NCBI GenBank assembly: GCA_900764225.1
Contig: CAAFNG010000350.1
Location: forward strand, 1 to 28,285
DNA: 28,285 nt
Direction: 5' to 3'
Source: Lachnospiraceae bacterium
GTDB lineage: Bacteria; Bacillota; Clostridia; Lachnospirales; Lachnospiraceae
Part shown: piece after piece, positions 7,359-15,489 of the stretch
Numbering within the stretch: the first letter of the stretch is position 1
Layout of the letters: each line of letters starts with the position of its first letter
Program-made: the position numbers and the translations under genes
The notes under the pieces: generated by a model
The model's database searches: none
What the model was told of the DNA's origin: nothing
What the model saw: only the letters and a program-made list of their open reading frames with translations

Positions 7359-8645
7359 TACAACATTTCGTTCGTACTGCATTCCCCATCCAACCATCTG
7401 TTTATTATAATAATATTTGCTTTTCAGACGCAGCGGGCCGACAGCATCCTGGAGAACGGCCTGGCGTTTGGCAAGGCTGGAACTTTTGGTGCCTTTTGGC
7501 ACTGTCACATAAACCTTACTCTTATAATAGAACGGATAAGTATTTCCGTTATTCTTAAGGATATATTTGTCGCATGGGAGTACCTTAAACGGGACTGGAT
7601 CCATGGACACCTTCATATCCAGTTTCTCAAAATTATCATAACCATAATTAAAAAGTGAAGCCGTGTCGCCGTAAGCATTTGCTGCAGAAGTAGAATTCAG
7701 GATGACTGCGACAAGAGTCATATTTCCACGCTTACAGTAAGTGACAAGAGTGTTGCCGGATGCATCGGTGTAGCCCGTTTTTCCTCCGAGGACGCCTTCG
7801 TAATAATATTCGCCGTTCTTGATCATCTTGTGATGATTCAGAAGCTGACGTGCTTCCGCGAATTTGTTGGTGGCCGGGATCTCATAATACCGTCTGGTAC
7901 AGAAGCGCCGGTAAAGCGGATTCAGCCAGGCTGCTTTTGCGATCTTTGCCATGTCGGAAGCTGTGGTATAGTGATTCTCATCCGGAAGGCCGTTTGGATT
8001 GTTGAAGTGCGTGTTCTTACAGCCAAAAAGCTTCGCGCGCCAGTTCATAAGTTCAGTGAATTTCTTTACAGAACCGGAAACCTTCTCGGCAACGGCAACG
8101 GACATTTCGTTGGCAGACTGAAGCATGACAGCCATCAATGCCTGATCTCTTGTGAATTTCTCGCCGGGAGCTGCGTAAATGCTGGAGTCACCGGCAGATA
8201 CGCTGGCGGAAGCACTTTCGGAAACTGTGATGTCATCCTTTGAACCTAAATTTTCACAGGCCAGAAGTGTGGTCAGGATCTTGGTAATGCTGGCCGGATA
8301 CATCTGTGTATCAGCATTTTTGGAATAGAGAACAGCTTCTGTGTTCACATCCATAAGTACTGCAGCCTGGGCTTCAATATTCGGGCCTGTAGGCCAGCCT
8401 TCAATGGAATCTGTGTCAGCGGCCTGTGAATAGTAACTGGAATGTGCAGGTGCGACTGCGATAGTCTGGCTGCTCTGTCCACTGTTGTCCGGAACAGGTG
8501 TTGCAGTGACGATAGGATCGCCATACTCATCGTAACCAAGCGGTGCGGAAGCACTGCAGGGAACAGCGCCTGTAAACAGGACTCCTACACAGAGAATACC
8601 TGCAAAGATCCGGCGCAGGGATCGTTTTTTCTTAGTGTTCATCAT
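7329..8645 (-). CDS. D-alanyl-D-alanine carboxypeptidase (PBP5/DacF type)
   Basis: 438 residues, exported. It trims the terminal D-Ala from peptidoglycan pentapeptides outside the membrane, limiting cross-linking. A basic/hydrophobic signal peptide (~1-33) with SASA cleavage region is followed by a Ser/Pro/Thr-rich linker (~34-85) and the penicillin-binding peptidase S11 domain. The three catalytic motifs are intact: Ser119-x-x-Lys122 (SITK), Ser177-Ala-Asn179 and Lys289-Thr-Gly291. The C-terminal ~100 residues resemble the beta-rich DacF/PBP5 domain. No obvious final amphipathic anchor is strong. The start is the tandem ATG at the 5' end with AAAGG upstream. It converges with and overlaps the exonuclease gene by 30 bases. 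Confidence 0.93.
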   Translation of the reverse strand: MMNTKKKRSLRRIFAGILCVGVLFTGAVPCSASAPLGYDEYGDPIVTATPVPDNSGQSSQTIAVAPAHSSYYSQAADTDSIEGWPTGPNIEAQAAVLMDVNTEAVLYSKNADTQMYPASITKILTTLLACENLGSKDDITVSESASASVSAGDSSIYAAPGEKFTRDQALMAVMLQSANEMSVAVAEKVSGSVKKFTELMNWRAKLFGCKNTHFNNPNGLPDENHYTTASDMAKIAKAAWLNPLYRRFCTRRYYEIPATNKFAEARQLLNHHKMIKNGEYYYEGVLGGKTGYTDASGNTLVTYCKRGNMTLVAVILNSTSAANAYGDTASLFNYGYDNFEKLDMKVSMDPVPFKVLPCDKYILKNNGNTYPFYYKSKVYVTVPKGTKSSSLAKRQAVLQDAVGPLRLKSKYYYNKQMVGWGMQYERNVVSDLLLQASS

Positions 8646-8662
8646 AAATTACCTTTCAATGT

Positions 8663-8692
8663 AGAGCCGGGCAGAAATTTTTTGCCCGATAA
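8663..8692 (-). other. Hairpin in the dacF leader
   Basis: On the minus strand CGGGCA pairs with TGCCCG around an A/T-rich loop between the putative promoter and the start codon. Its role is unknown; a 5' stabiliser or an attenuator are possibilities. Confidence 0.4.
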
Positions 8693-8730
8693 TAAGGCAG
8701 ACGCAGGGAGCATCTGCGAGATTCTGTAGT

Positions 8731-8739
8731 AGTATACCA
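8731..8739 (-). promoter_or_regulatory. Extended -10 promoter of the carboxypeptidase gene
   Basis: On the minus strand TGGTATACT matches an extended -10 (TGnTATAAT-like). There is no convincing -35 at the right spacing, as often seen with extended -10 promoters. It is about 90 bases before the start codon. Confidence 0.5.
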
Positions 8740-8823
8740 CTTTCTTTTCGGAAAAACCACTTGCAGTCTGTGAAATTTCCATTAAGAGTTTTTTAGATTA
8801 TGTCAAAATATTATTGATTCGTC

Positions 8824-8852
8824 TTGTATTTTAAAGGTAGGATGTTTATACT
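8824..8852 (+). promoter_or_regulatory. Promoter of the acid-sugar/GH127 operon
   Basis: TTGTAT (8824-8829), a 17-base spacer and TATACT (8847-8852). The spacer contains the first copy of the repeated motif, directly against the -10 box. The predicted transcription start is about 8859. Confidence 0.65.
8833..8847 (+). repeat. Putative operator, copy 1 of AAAGGTAGGATGTTT
   Basis: The 15-base sequence lies in the promoter spacer and ends on the first base of the -10 box. It is repeated exactly at 8898-8912, and its core GTAGGATGTT recurs at 15428-15437. Position suggests a repressor site, possibly for the GntR/FCD protein encoded in the operon; this is inference. Confidence 0.6.
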
Positions 8853-8897
8853 ATGAAGCTAGAAAGTGCCAGAGTTATATCAAATTTTTTTAAAAGC

Positions 8898-8912
8898 AAA
8901 GGTAGGATGTTT
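8898..8912 (+). repeat. Putative operator, copy 2, at the kinase ribosome site
   Basis: An exact 15-base copy of 8833-8847, 65 bases downstream and ending one base before the kinase ATG at 8914. Its AGGA also serves as ribosome-binding sequence, so part of the repetition could reflect that role. Confidence 0.55.
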
Positions 8913-8913
8913 G

Positions 8914-10347
8914 ATGAATGAGAAAATAATCAGTGCTGATATCCTGAATAAATATCAGCTTCCAGATGTGGAAGAAGTGAATCGATTACTGACAGAGGAA
9001 GCAGAAAGCTCCTGTCTGAAAATCGTAGTTCTTGATGATGACCCGACAGGTGTACAGACAGTACATGATGTGTCTGTTTATACAGACTGGAGTGTAGAAA
9101 GTATGAAAGAAGGGTTTGCCGAGAAAAACAAACTTTTTTTTGTATTGACAAATTCCCGCGGTTTTACAGAAGAAGAAACAATAAAAGCTCATCGTGAAAT
9201 TGTAAATAATGTTCAGATCGCGGCAGATGAAACGGGTATGAAATACTGTATTATCAATAGAAGTGATTCTACTTTGAGAGGTCATTTTCCATTGGAAACT
9301 GAAATTGTAAAAGAAGAAATGGAAAAAAGAAATTCCTGGAAAGTAGACGGAGAGATTCTTTGTCCGTATTTTAAAGAAGGTGGCAGATTTACATTGAACA
9401 ATGTTCACTATGTAAAATACGGTGAGGAACTTGTACCGGCAGGACAGACAGAGTTTGCCGGTGATGAGACATTCGGATATACATCCAGCAACTTATGCGA
9501 GTACGTGGAAGAAAAGACCAGAGGAAAATTCAAAGCGGATGACTGTATTACAATTTCTCTGGAGCTTCTTCGCAGTATGAATTATACTGAGATTCAGAAG
9601 AAACTGATGTCTGTGAAAAATTATGAAAAAATTATAGTAAATGCGATTGACAATGTTGATGTGAAAATTTTCTGTACTGCACTTTATCGTGCCATTGCAC
9701 AGGGAAAACATTACACTTTTCGTACAGCGGCCGCATTGGTAAAAGCTTTTGGAGACATTTCCGATAAAGAATATCTTACAAGAAAAGAGATGATCAGCAG
9801 GGAGACAGAAAATGGCGGAATTATTGCAGTAGGAAGCCATACGGCAAAAACGACAGCACAGTTAAATGAACTGAAAAATATTTCGGATATTACATTTATA
9901 GAATTAAATTCCGATCTGGTTCTTGAGGAAAAGAAACTGGAAGAAGAGACAAAACGGGTTATTACTGTTACTCAGAACCTGATCAGCCATGGAACTACCG
10001 TGTGTGTTTCTACAAAAAGAACTCTTCTGAAAGTAGAAAACGATACGCCGGAAGAAGCACTGAAACGTTCGGTGAAAATCAGCGATGCGCTGCAGAAATG
10101 TGTAGGAGAACTTGAAGTAACACCGGCTTTCGTTATTGCTAAAGGCGGAATTACATCAAGTGATGTGGGAGTAAAGGCTCTGAAAGTAAAACATGCAAAA
10201 GTTCTTGGACAGATCAGACCGGGAATTCCTGTGTGGCAGACAGGTCAGGAAAGTAAATTTCCGGGTATTCCGTATGTTATTTTTCCCGGAAATGTGGGAG
10301 AAATAACAACTTTATGTGAAGCAGTAGAAATTTTAATGAATAAATAA
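8914..10347 (+). CDS. Four-carbon acid sugar kinase family protein (DUF1537/OtnK-like)
   Basis: 477 residues. The family (OtnK, DtnK, LtnK-like; two domains) phosphorylates C4 sugar acids such as 3-oxo-tetronate or threonate using ATP. The N-terminal substrate domain (~1-240) begins with VLDDDPTGVQTVHDV, carrying the conserved DDxTG motif, followed by LTNSR and NRSDSTLRGHFPLE. The C-terminal nucleotide domain (~300-475) has VGSHTAKTTAQL, AFVIAKGGITSSDVG (glycine-rich ATP loop) and FPGNVG near the end. The start at ATG 8914 is preferred over GTG 8866, which would lie at about the transcription start. This subgroup has an insert with PYFKEGGRFT and no biochemically certain substrate. First gene of the cluster; the racemase-like gene follows after 13 bases. 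Confidence 0.88.
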   Translation: MNEKIISADILNKYQLPDVEEVNRLLTEEAESSCLKIVVLDDDPTGVQTVHDVSVYTDWSVESMKEGFAEKNKLFFVLTNSRGFTEEETIKAHREIVNNVQIAADETGMKYCIINRSDSTLRGHFPLETEIVKEEMEKRNSWKVDGEILCPYFKEGGRFTLNNVHYVKYGEELVPAGQTEFAGDETFGYTSSNLCEYVEEKTRGKFKADDCITISLELLRSMNYTEIQKKLMSVKNYEKIIVNAIDNVDVKIFCTALYRAIAQGKHYTFRTAAALVKAFGDISDKEYLTRKEMISRETENGGIIAVGSHTAKTTAQLNELKNISDITFIELNSDLVLEEKKLEEETKRVITVTQNLISHGTTVCVSTKRTLLKVENDTPEEALKRSVKISDALQKCVGELEVTPAFVIAKGGITSSDVGVKALKVKHAKVLGQIRPGIPVWQTGQESKFPGIPYVIFPGNVGEITTLCEAVEILMNK

Positions 10348-10360
10348 AGGAGATCAGAAA

Positions 10361-11035
10361 ATGAAAGTAGGATTAATTTATACCAGCACAACACCGGAGC
10401 TTATTGAGCTTGTTGAGAAAGAAGTAAAAAAGCAGCTTGGGGAAAATGTAGAATTATACAGCCTTGAAGATCCGTCTATTCTGGCAGAGACAAGAGATGC
10501 CGGATATGTAACACCAAAGGCAGCTGCCAGACTGATTGGAATGTATATGAAAGCAGTTGAGGAAGACTGTGAAGCAATGCTGAATCTCTGTTCGTCAGTA
10601 GGTGAAGTTGCAGATGCGGCACAGGATGCGGCAAAGTATATCGGGGTTCCTGTTGTCCGTGTAGATGAAGAAATGTGTCGGGAAGCAGTAAGACAGGGAA
10701 AGAAAATCGGTGTAGTAGCAACCCTTGCAACAACGCTGGAACCAACTAAGAATACCATTGTCCGTATGAGCCGTGAATGCGGAAAGCATGTGGAACTGGT
10801 TGACTGTCTTGTTGAAGGTGCTTTTGGTCTGAATCAGGATGAGTTCCGTGCACGAATGGCAGAAAGTATCGAAAAGATTGCAGATGATGTGGATGTGGTA
10901 CTTTTTGCACAGGGAAGCATGGCATACTGTGAAGAGTATATTGCAGAAAAATTTGGAAAGGTAGTTCTTTCCAGTCCGAGATTTGGTGCAGCAGAATTAA
11001 AGAAAGCACTTATCAGAAAGGGAACCGTAAAATAA
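10361..11035 (+). CDS. Asp/Glu racemase superfamily protein, single-cysteine variant
   Basis: 224 residues, two-lobed fold of the aspartate/glutamate racemase, hydantoin racemase and arylmalonate decarboxylase superfamily. The first catalytic Cys is present as Cys77 in NLCSSVGE. At the place where the second Cys normally sits, the sequence reads FAQGSMAYCEE: Gly185-Ser186 occupy the position, and Cys190 is four residues further on. A normal two-base racemisation is therefore doubtful. The role may be decarboxylation, isomerisation or epimerisation of a sugar-acid intermediate. Good ribosome site (AAGGAGA) upstream. It sits between the kinase and the regulator, with one base to the next ATG. 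Membership of the superfamily is confident; the reaction is not. Confidence 0.8.
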   Translation: MKVGLIYTSTTPELIELVEKEVKKQLGENVELYSLEDPSILAETRDAGYVTPKAAARLIGMYMKAVEEDCEAMLNLCSSVGEVADAAQDAAKYIGVPVVRVDEEMCREAVRQGKKIGVVATLATTLEPTKNTIVRMSRECGKHVELVDCLVEGAFGLNQDEFRARMAESIEKIADDVDVVLFAQGSMAYCEEYIAEKFGKVVLSSPRFGAAELKKALIRKGTVK

Positions 11036-11036
11036 A

Positions 11037-11741
11037 ATGAGTGAAAATGGGAAGAAAAGATCAGTAGTTGATAAAGTTACTGATGGCATCGTGTCGGGAA
11101 TTATTTCCGGACGATTCCAGCCAGGTTCAAAACTTCCCACAGAAGTAGAGTTGTGCAGAGAATATGAGGCAGGAAGAAATTCTGTGAGGGAAGCAGTTAA
11201 AAAGCTGGAAGCAAATGGCGTTGTTTATATTAAACGTGCGGATGGTACATTTGTCAGTGAAAGCTACAATCAAAAGTTACTTGATCCTATGCTGTATCAG
11301 ATTATTCTGAGAAAAAACAGCTGGAAAGATTTTGTGCAGCTTCGGGCTGTTATAGAGATTGGTACGCTGAATGTTATCCTTGAGAAAGAGCTGGAGCAGA
11401 AAAAAATTCAAAAGCTGTATGAAATACAGGAGAAAATGCAGATTGTGCTGAATGAACCCAAACCGGATCCGGACAAAATTATGGAAGCAGATACGGAATT
11501 TCATACAGGAATTGCAGAATTATCGGAGAATCCACAGATTGTAACAATTACGGAATATATAACCAGACTGACTGTTCCCTCACGTCTGGAAGCAATACGT
11601 AAAGTGATCGAGAAAGGAGAGGTTGAGCATTTTGCAGAACTTCACAGACAGATTCTGGAAGTAATTTCAAAAAGAGAGAAAGATAAGATTGTCCAGACAG
11701 TAACTGATCATTATGTATATTGGAATGGAGAAAAAATATGA
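11037..11741 (+). CDS. GntR-family transcriptional regulator, FCD (FadR) subgroup
   Basis: 234 residues. The N-terminal winged helix-turn-helix (~10-75) shows the classic GntR pattern: IVSGIISGRFQPGSKLPTE, then the recognition region GRNSVREAVKKLEANGVV and the wing IKRADGTFV. The C-terminal all-helical FCD ligand domain (~95-225) has metal/ligand residues in ADTEFHTGIAE and a late His in ELHRQIL. FCD regulators generally repress catabolic operons and respond to small organic acids, which suits an acid-sugar cluster. Its stop overlaps the next start as ATGA. A plausible target is the GTAGGATGTT motif at both promoters of the cluster; this is inferred from position only. Confidence 0.92.
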   Translation: MSENGKKRSVVDKVTDGIVSGIISGRFQPGSKLPTEVELCREYEAGRNSVREAVKKLEANGVVYIKRADGTFVSESYNQKLLDPMLYQIILRKNSWKDFVQLRAVIEIGTLNVILEKELEQKKIQKLYEIQEKMQIVLNEPKPDPDKIMEADTEFHTGIAELSENPQIVTITEYITRLTVPSRLEAIRKVIEKGEVEHFAELHRQILEVISKREKDKIVQTVTDHYVYWNGEKI

Positions 11742-12562
11742 AGAAAATAATGCTTTCTGTAGCACCGGTAAGTGCATCAGATACAGATATCAATCCGAGA
11801 AAAATAGCAGATGATGTGATCGAATGCTGGAAATTAGGTGCATCCATGGTTCATCTTCATGTAAGAGATGCACATGGAAAGCTTACTCCGGATATGACGC
11901 TTATGGATGAAACTATCCGATATATTCGTGAAGCCTGCGATATTGTGGTGGAGATTTCCACAGGTGGAGTTTCAGATCTTACGATCAGAGAAAGAGTACA
12001 GCCCTGTTATGCAGCCTATACGGAAGCGGTCAGTCTGAATGTCGGTTCTGTAAATCTTGGGAAGTCTGTATACAAAAATCCTATTGATGATGTGGAATAT
12101 TGTGTGGGAGAACTGATCCGTGAAGACAAGAGACCGGAGATAGAGGTATTTGAGCTTGGTATGATCAATACAGTACGTCAGCTGGATGAAAAATTTCATT
12201 TTGTAGATCCGATCCTTTTTGCTCTGGTATTTGGCCACGGGGGAGAGATGCCTGCAACAGAAAATGCTCTTCGTCATATGAAAGAATATCTGTATGAGAC
12301 GTTTCCTGAAGATGGAAAAAAAGTATTATGGGGTTATACAGAGGCAAACCGAAAAGATTTTAATATGGTGAGAAAAGCACTGGATATGGGAGCTGCATCA
12401 TTAAGATTAGGGTTTGAGGATTCTGATTATCTGGAAAACGGAGTACGGTGTAAAACCAATGCCGAGCTTATAAAAGCTGCCACAGAGCTGATCCGCGGTA
12501 AAGGCATGGAACCGATGACACCGGATGAAGTGAGACAGATGTTAAAGATAAAGGCATTATAA
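11738..12562 (+). CDS. Beta-keto acid cleavage enzyme (BKACE, DUF849)
   Basis: 274 residues, TIM-barrel, normal length. The family (prototype Kce, 3-keto-5-aminohexanoate cleavage enzyme) condenses a beta-keto acid with acetyl-CoA and splits it into acetoacetate and a new acyl-CoA, using a metal ion. Ligands are visible: His39 and His41 in VHLHVRD, and Glu227 in LRLGFED. Other conserved parts are VEISTGG (~71), SVNLG (~104) and FELGMI (~138). The ATG at 11738 is chosen because TGGAG lies seven bases upstream and it overlaps the regulator's stop by four bases; the TTG at 11720 lacks this. Substrate specificity varies widely in this family. The pairing with an OtnK-type kinase suggests an oxidised sugar acid, which is inference. 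Confidence 0.9.
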   Translation: MKKIMLSVAPVSASDTDINPRKIADDVIECWKLGASMVHLHVRDAHGKLTPDMTLMDETIRYIREACDIVVEISTGGVSDLTIRERVQPCYAAYTEAVSLNVGSVNLGKSVYKNPIDDVEYCVGELIREDKRPEIEVFELGMINTVRQLDEKFHFVDPILFALVFGHGGEMPATENALRHMKEYLYETFPEDGKKVLWGYTEANRKDFNMVRKALDMGAASLRLGFEDSDYLENGVRCKTNAELIKAATELIRGKGMEPMTPDEVRQMLKIKAL

Positions 12563-12565
12563 GAT

Positions 12566-14296
12566 ATGACTGGCAGTGTGAAAATAAAACAACGCACCAT
12601 TCAACAGCAGATTCAGATTGCAATCATAAGCATCTCTATTTTTTCAATGCTGGTTCTGGGAATCGGTACTTTTATGCTGACTACGAATAAAATTGTGGAG
12701 AACTATCAGCAGGACTTTTATTATAGTTTGCAGACTTCAGATAATATTGTGGAACTGCAGCTCAACAGTATTATAGAAGGAATGAGAAATCTGCTTCTGA
12801 AGGAGGCTTATATGAAAGCACTTTCAGAGGCAGGAGAGGAAGAGGGATCTTATTTTTCTTCAAAAGAAACAAGAATACTGGAAAAAAGTGTAAATGAGCT
12901 GACACTGCAACAGGCATCGGTTCAGGAAGTGCTGTCTGTCAGTCTTAACGGAAAACTTCATATTCATTCAAAGAAATCCGATTTGTCTCAATATACTTCG
13001 TTTTATCGAAATGGAGAAATACTGAAACAGGATTGGATAAAAGAAGCCCAGGATGCAGATGGAAAAGAACTCATCCTGGGCAGCAATGCTCTTACAGGAA
13101 AAGAAGATACCCTGTCGATTGTGAAGTATCTCAGAGGTTATCAGGAAGACAGCGGAGTAGGTTATCTGGTTGTAAATGTATCTAAAAATATTTTCAAAAA
13201 AGCGTTTGAGAACCGGGGAAATTATAAAACGAACTGTTTTATGGTTGTGGATGAAAATAAAGAAAATCAGCTGATTTATTTTCAGGGAGATGAAAATTAC
13301 AAAGAAGGAATCTATAAGGCATACATAGAAGATTCTGTACAGTCAGGAAAAACTTCGTATATTTTCAGCACCAGAGGAAGTTTTGTAAATGGATGGAAGC
13401 TGATAAGCGGAATTCAGTCCAGTGAGTTAAATGCTCAGAAAATCAGTATTGGCACTCTTATCAGCATAATGATACTGATTTTGTTTGGCGTCGGTATGTT
13501 TGTTTCTCATACCATTGCAAGAAGAATATATATGCCCCTGAAAAAGCTGGAACGAACCATGCAGAGCGTGGAGGAAGGCACACGAAATATTACGGAAGAA
13601 TTCGATGACAGTGAAGTGGGGCTTCTGGGACAGAAATTTAAAGAGATGGTAAATAATAATCTGGTTTTAAGAGAACGGCTTCTTTATGCCAAGATCAAAC
13701 AGAGAGAACAGGAACTTCATCTCTTACAGGAGCAGATCAATCCCCATTTTCTTTATAATGCATTGGATGCTCTTTACTGCATGGCAATTGTACATGAGGA
13801 AGATGAGATTGCTACGATGGTGGCGGCTCTTTCGGACAACTTTAAACTGAGTCTGAATAAAGGAAGTAATCTGATTCAGGTCAGAGATGAACTGGATCAT
13901 ATCCGTGCTTATATTACAATTCAGAATATGCGTTATAAAGATAAATTCCACGTTCAGATACAGGTGGACAGCAGCCTTATGGATAAAAAGATACTCAAGC
14001 TTCTGCTGATTCCGTTTGTAGAAAATGCAGTATATCATGGTCTGGAGACAAAAATAGGAGAAGGAAATATCTGGATCACCGGACATGAGGAAGAAGAAAG
14101 AATTGTTTTTACCGTTATTGATGACGGAGTGGGAATTGATGATATGTCAAAACTGAATAAAGGATATGGGATAAACAATGTAAAAGAAAGAATAGAATTG
14201 TATTATGGTGAAAATTCAGAAGTAGTGATTACGAGTGAACCTGGAAAAGGAACCAGGGTGAAGATCGTTCTTATGGAAAATGAAATGAGGATATAA
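12566..14296 (+). CDS. YesM/LytS-type sensor histidine kinase
   Basis: 576 residues. Order: membrane segment 1 (~17-40), large extracytoplasmic sensing region (~41-290, Cache-like), membrane segment 2 (~295-317), HAMP linker (~318-370), His_kinase domain with phospho-acceptor His394 in QINPHFLYNAL, and an ATPase domain (~470-575) with the N box VENAVYHGLE, GDGVGID-like loop (DDGVGIDD) and GYGINNVKER. This type typically senses extracellular carbohydrate, sometimes through a binding protein, and phosphorylates a YesN-type AraC response regulator. It starts three bases after the BKACE stop, so the acid-catabolism and uptake halves are probably co-transcribed. The response regulator follows after nine bases. 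Confidence 0.94.
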   Translation: MTGSVKIKQRTIQQQIQIAIISISIFSMLVLGIGTFMLTTNKIVENYQQDFYYSLQTSDNIVELQLNSIIEGMRNLLLKEAYMKALSEAGEEEGSYFSSKETRILEKSVNELTLQQASVQEVLSVSLNGKLHIHSKKSDLSQYTSFYRNGEILKQDWIKEAQDADGKELILGSNALTGKEDTLSIVKYLRGYQEDSGVGYLVVNVSKNIFKKAFENRGNYKTNCFMVVDENKENQLIYFQGDENYKEGIYKAYIEDSVQSGKTSYIFSTRGSFVNGWKLISGIQSSELNAQKISIGTLISIMILILFGVGMFVSHTIARRIYMPLKKLERTMQSVEEGTRNITEEFDDSEVGLLGQKFKEMVNNNLVLRERLLYAKIKQREQELHLLQEQINPHFLYNALDALYCMAIVHEEDEIATMVAALSDNFKLSLNKGSNLIQVRDELDHIRAYITIQNMRYKDKFHVQIQVDSSLMDKKILKLLLIPFVENAVYHGLETKIGEGNIWITGHEEEERIVFTVIDDGVGIDDMSKLNKGYGINNVKERIELYYGENSEVVITSEPGKGTRVKIVLMENEMRI

Positions 14297-14305
14297 AATA
14301 AAGCG

Positions 14306-15370
14306 ATGAAGAAACTGGTAGTAATAGACGATGAATATCTGACTATTGAAGGAATCCGGGTCATGCTGAAAAGAATTGGTGCAGATTATGAGATGGTCGG
14401 GTCTGCTTCTGATGGTCAGATGGCATTGGAACTGATTGAAAAAGTACGTCCTGATGTTGTTCTTGTAGATATTCGTATGCCAGGACTTTCCGGCCTTGAG
14501 GTTATCGAACATTTTTACAGAAAATATCCGGATATGGTGTTTGTACTGATAAGTGCATATAAAGAGTTTGAATATGCAAGGAAAGGAATGGAACTGGGAG
14601 TCCACAGCTATGTAGATAAACCGGTGACCATGGATAAACTGAAAAATACTCTTGAAAAAATAGATGAGGAATTAAAAAAACGACCAAATAAAACAGATGT
14701 AGAACATGAAAAGGTAATCCGGAATCTGAGACTTTCCCTTAATGCCATTGTGGAAATGATCAATGACAGCAATACAGAAAAATGGGAGGAAGAAACAAAA
14801 AGAATCCAGATGCTGATGAAGAAAGCAGAAAAAAGTCTGCCGGAATATAAAGAAGAGAGCTATAAACTTATTATGGCCGCTTCTGCTGCTTTTTACGAGA
14901 AATGGAAACAGTATGAGCATGACTTTAATTTTCCTTTTTTTAATAATGTTGAGGAGCTGAAAACAGAAGAAGAGGTGGACGAATACGTATTTCTCATTCT
15001 TCAGAGAATTTTTGAAAAAATTTCCGTAAGAAAAATCGGAAGCTCACACAGAGTGATTACTCAGATACTGGATTATATTAATCAAAATTATGATCAGGAT
15101 TTTGGTCTGAATGAGATGGCGGAAATGGTACATATGAATCATGCATATCTCAGTATTCTCTTTAAAGATGAAGTAGGGATCAGTTTTGTGAGATATCTGA
15201 CTCAGATCCGCATGGCTCATGCCAAGGAGCTTCTTCTTAAAGGGGCTAAGGTTCAGGAGGTAAGCGAGGCTGTAGGATATAATAATTACCGGTATTTCTG
15301 CAATATTTTTAAAAAAGAAGAAGGCGTTACTCCTATGCAGTTTAAAGGTGGTGTCCGTAAGGCGAAATAA
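14306..15370 (+). CDS. YesN-type response regulator (receiver plus AraC DNA-binding domain)
   Basis: 354 residues. The receiver domain (~1-120) has the acidic pair Asp8-Asp9, phospho-acceptor Asp55 in VLVDIRMPG, and Lys105 in SYVDKPV. A helical, possibly coiled linker (~120-240) follows. The C-terminal AraC/XylS DNA-binding domain (~255-350) has two helix-turn-helix units, the second around VQEVSEAVGYNNYRYFCNIFKK. It should activate the downstream binding-protein/permease/GH127 genes when phosphorylated by the adjacent YesM-type kinase. A GAGGA 14 bases before the ATG is a rather distant ribosome site. The gene is followed by about 120 bases containing a second putative promoter. Confidence 0.94.
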   Translation: MKKLVVIDDEYLTIEGIRVMLKRIGADYEMVGSASDGQMALELIEKVRPDVVLVDIRMPGLSGLEVIEHFYRKYPDMVFVLISAYKEFEYARKGMELGVHSYVDKPVTMDKLKNTLEKIDEELKKRPNKTDVEHEKVIRNLRLSLNAIVEMINDSNTEKWEEETKRIQMLMKKAEKSLPEYKEESYKLIMAASAAFYEKWKQYEHDFNFPFFNNVEELKTEEEVDEYVFLILQRIFEKISVRKIGSSHRVITQILDYINQNYDQDFGLNEMAEMVHMNHAYLSILFKDEVGISFVRYLTQIRMAHAKELLLKGAKVQEVSEAVGYNNYRYFCNIFKKEEGVTPMQFKGGVRKAK

Positions 15371-15413
15371 GAGGATTCTATAAAATTTGTACATTTTCAA
15401 AAAAATGACGGAC

Positions 15414-15442
15414 TATCAATATGAAACGTAGGATGTTAGAAT
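15414..15442 (+). promoter_or_regulatory. Putative second promoter, before the binding-protein gene
   Basis: TAGAAT (15437-15442) is a fair -10; the -35 region (TATCAA, 15414-15419) is poor, as expected of an activator-dependent promoter. The GTAGGATGTT motif ends on the first base of the -10 box, the same geometry as at 8847. Confidence 0.4.
15428..15437 (+). repeat. Putative operator, copy 3 (GTAGGATGTT)
   Basis: The core of the 15-base motif at 8833 and 8898 recurs here, extended to AAACGTAGGATGTT against AAAGGTAGGATGTT there. It lies upstream of the binding-protein gene. The third site has an imperfect dyad (AAC...GTT), as expected for a dimeric regulator. Confidence 0.55.
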
Positions 15443-15489
15443 TAAACCAGCTTAAAGATAACACGAAAATTGTATTAGGAGGTTTTGAA

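Noticed and set aside
8853..8921. 22-codon leader ORF (starting MKLESARV) ending over the kinase start codon
   Set aside because: Its ATG directly follows the -10 box at 8847-8852, so it lies upstream of the predicted transcription start and is probably not on the mRNA.
15421..15489. N-terminal extension of the sugar-binding protein from ATG 15421
   Set aside because: It would bury the signal peptide, overlaps the putative promoter, and AGGAGGT sits just before ATG 15490.
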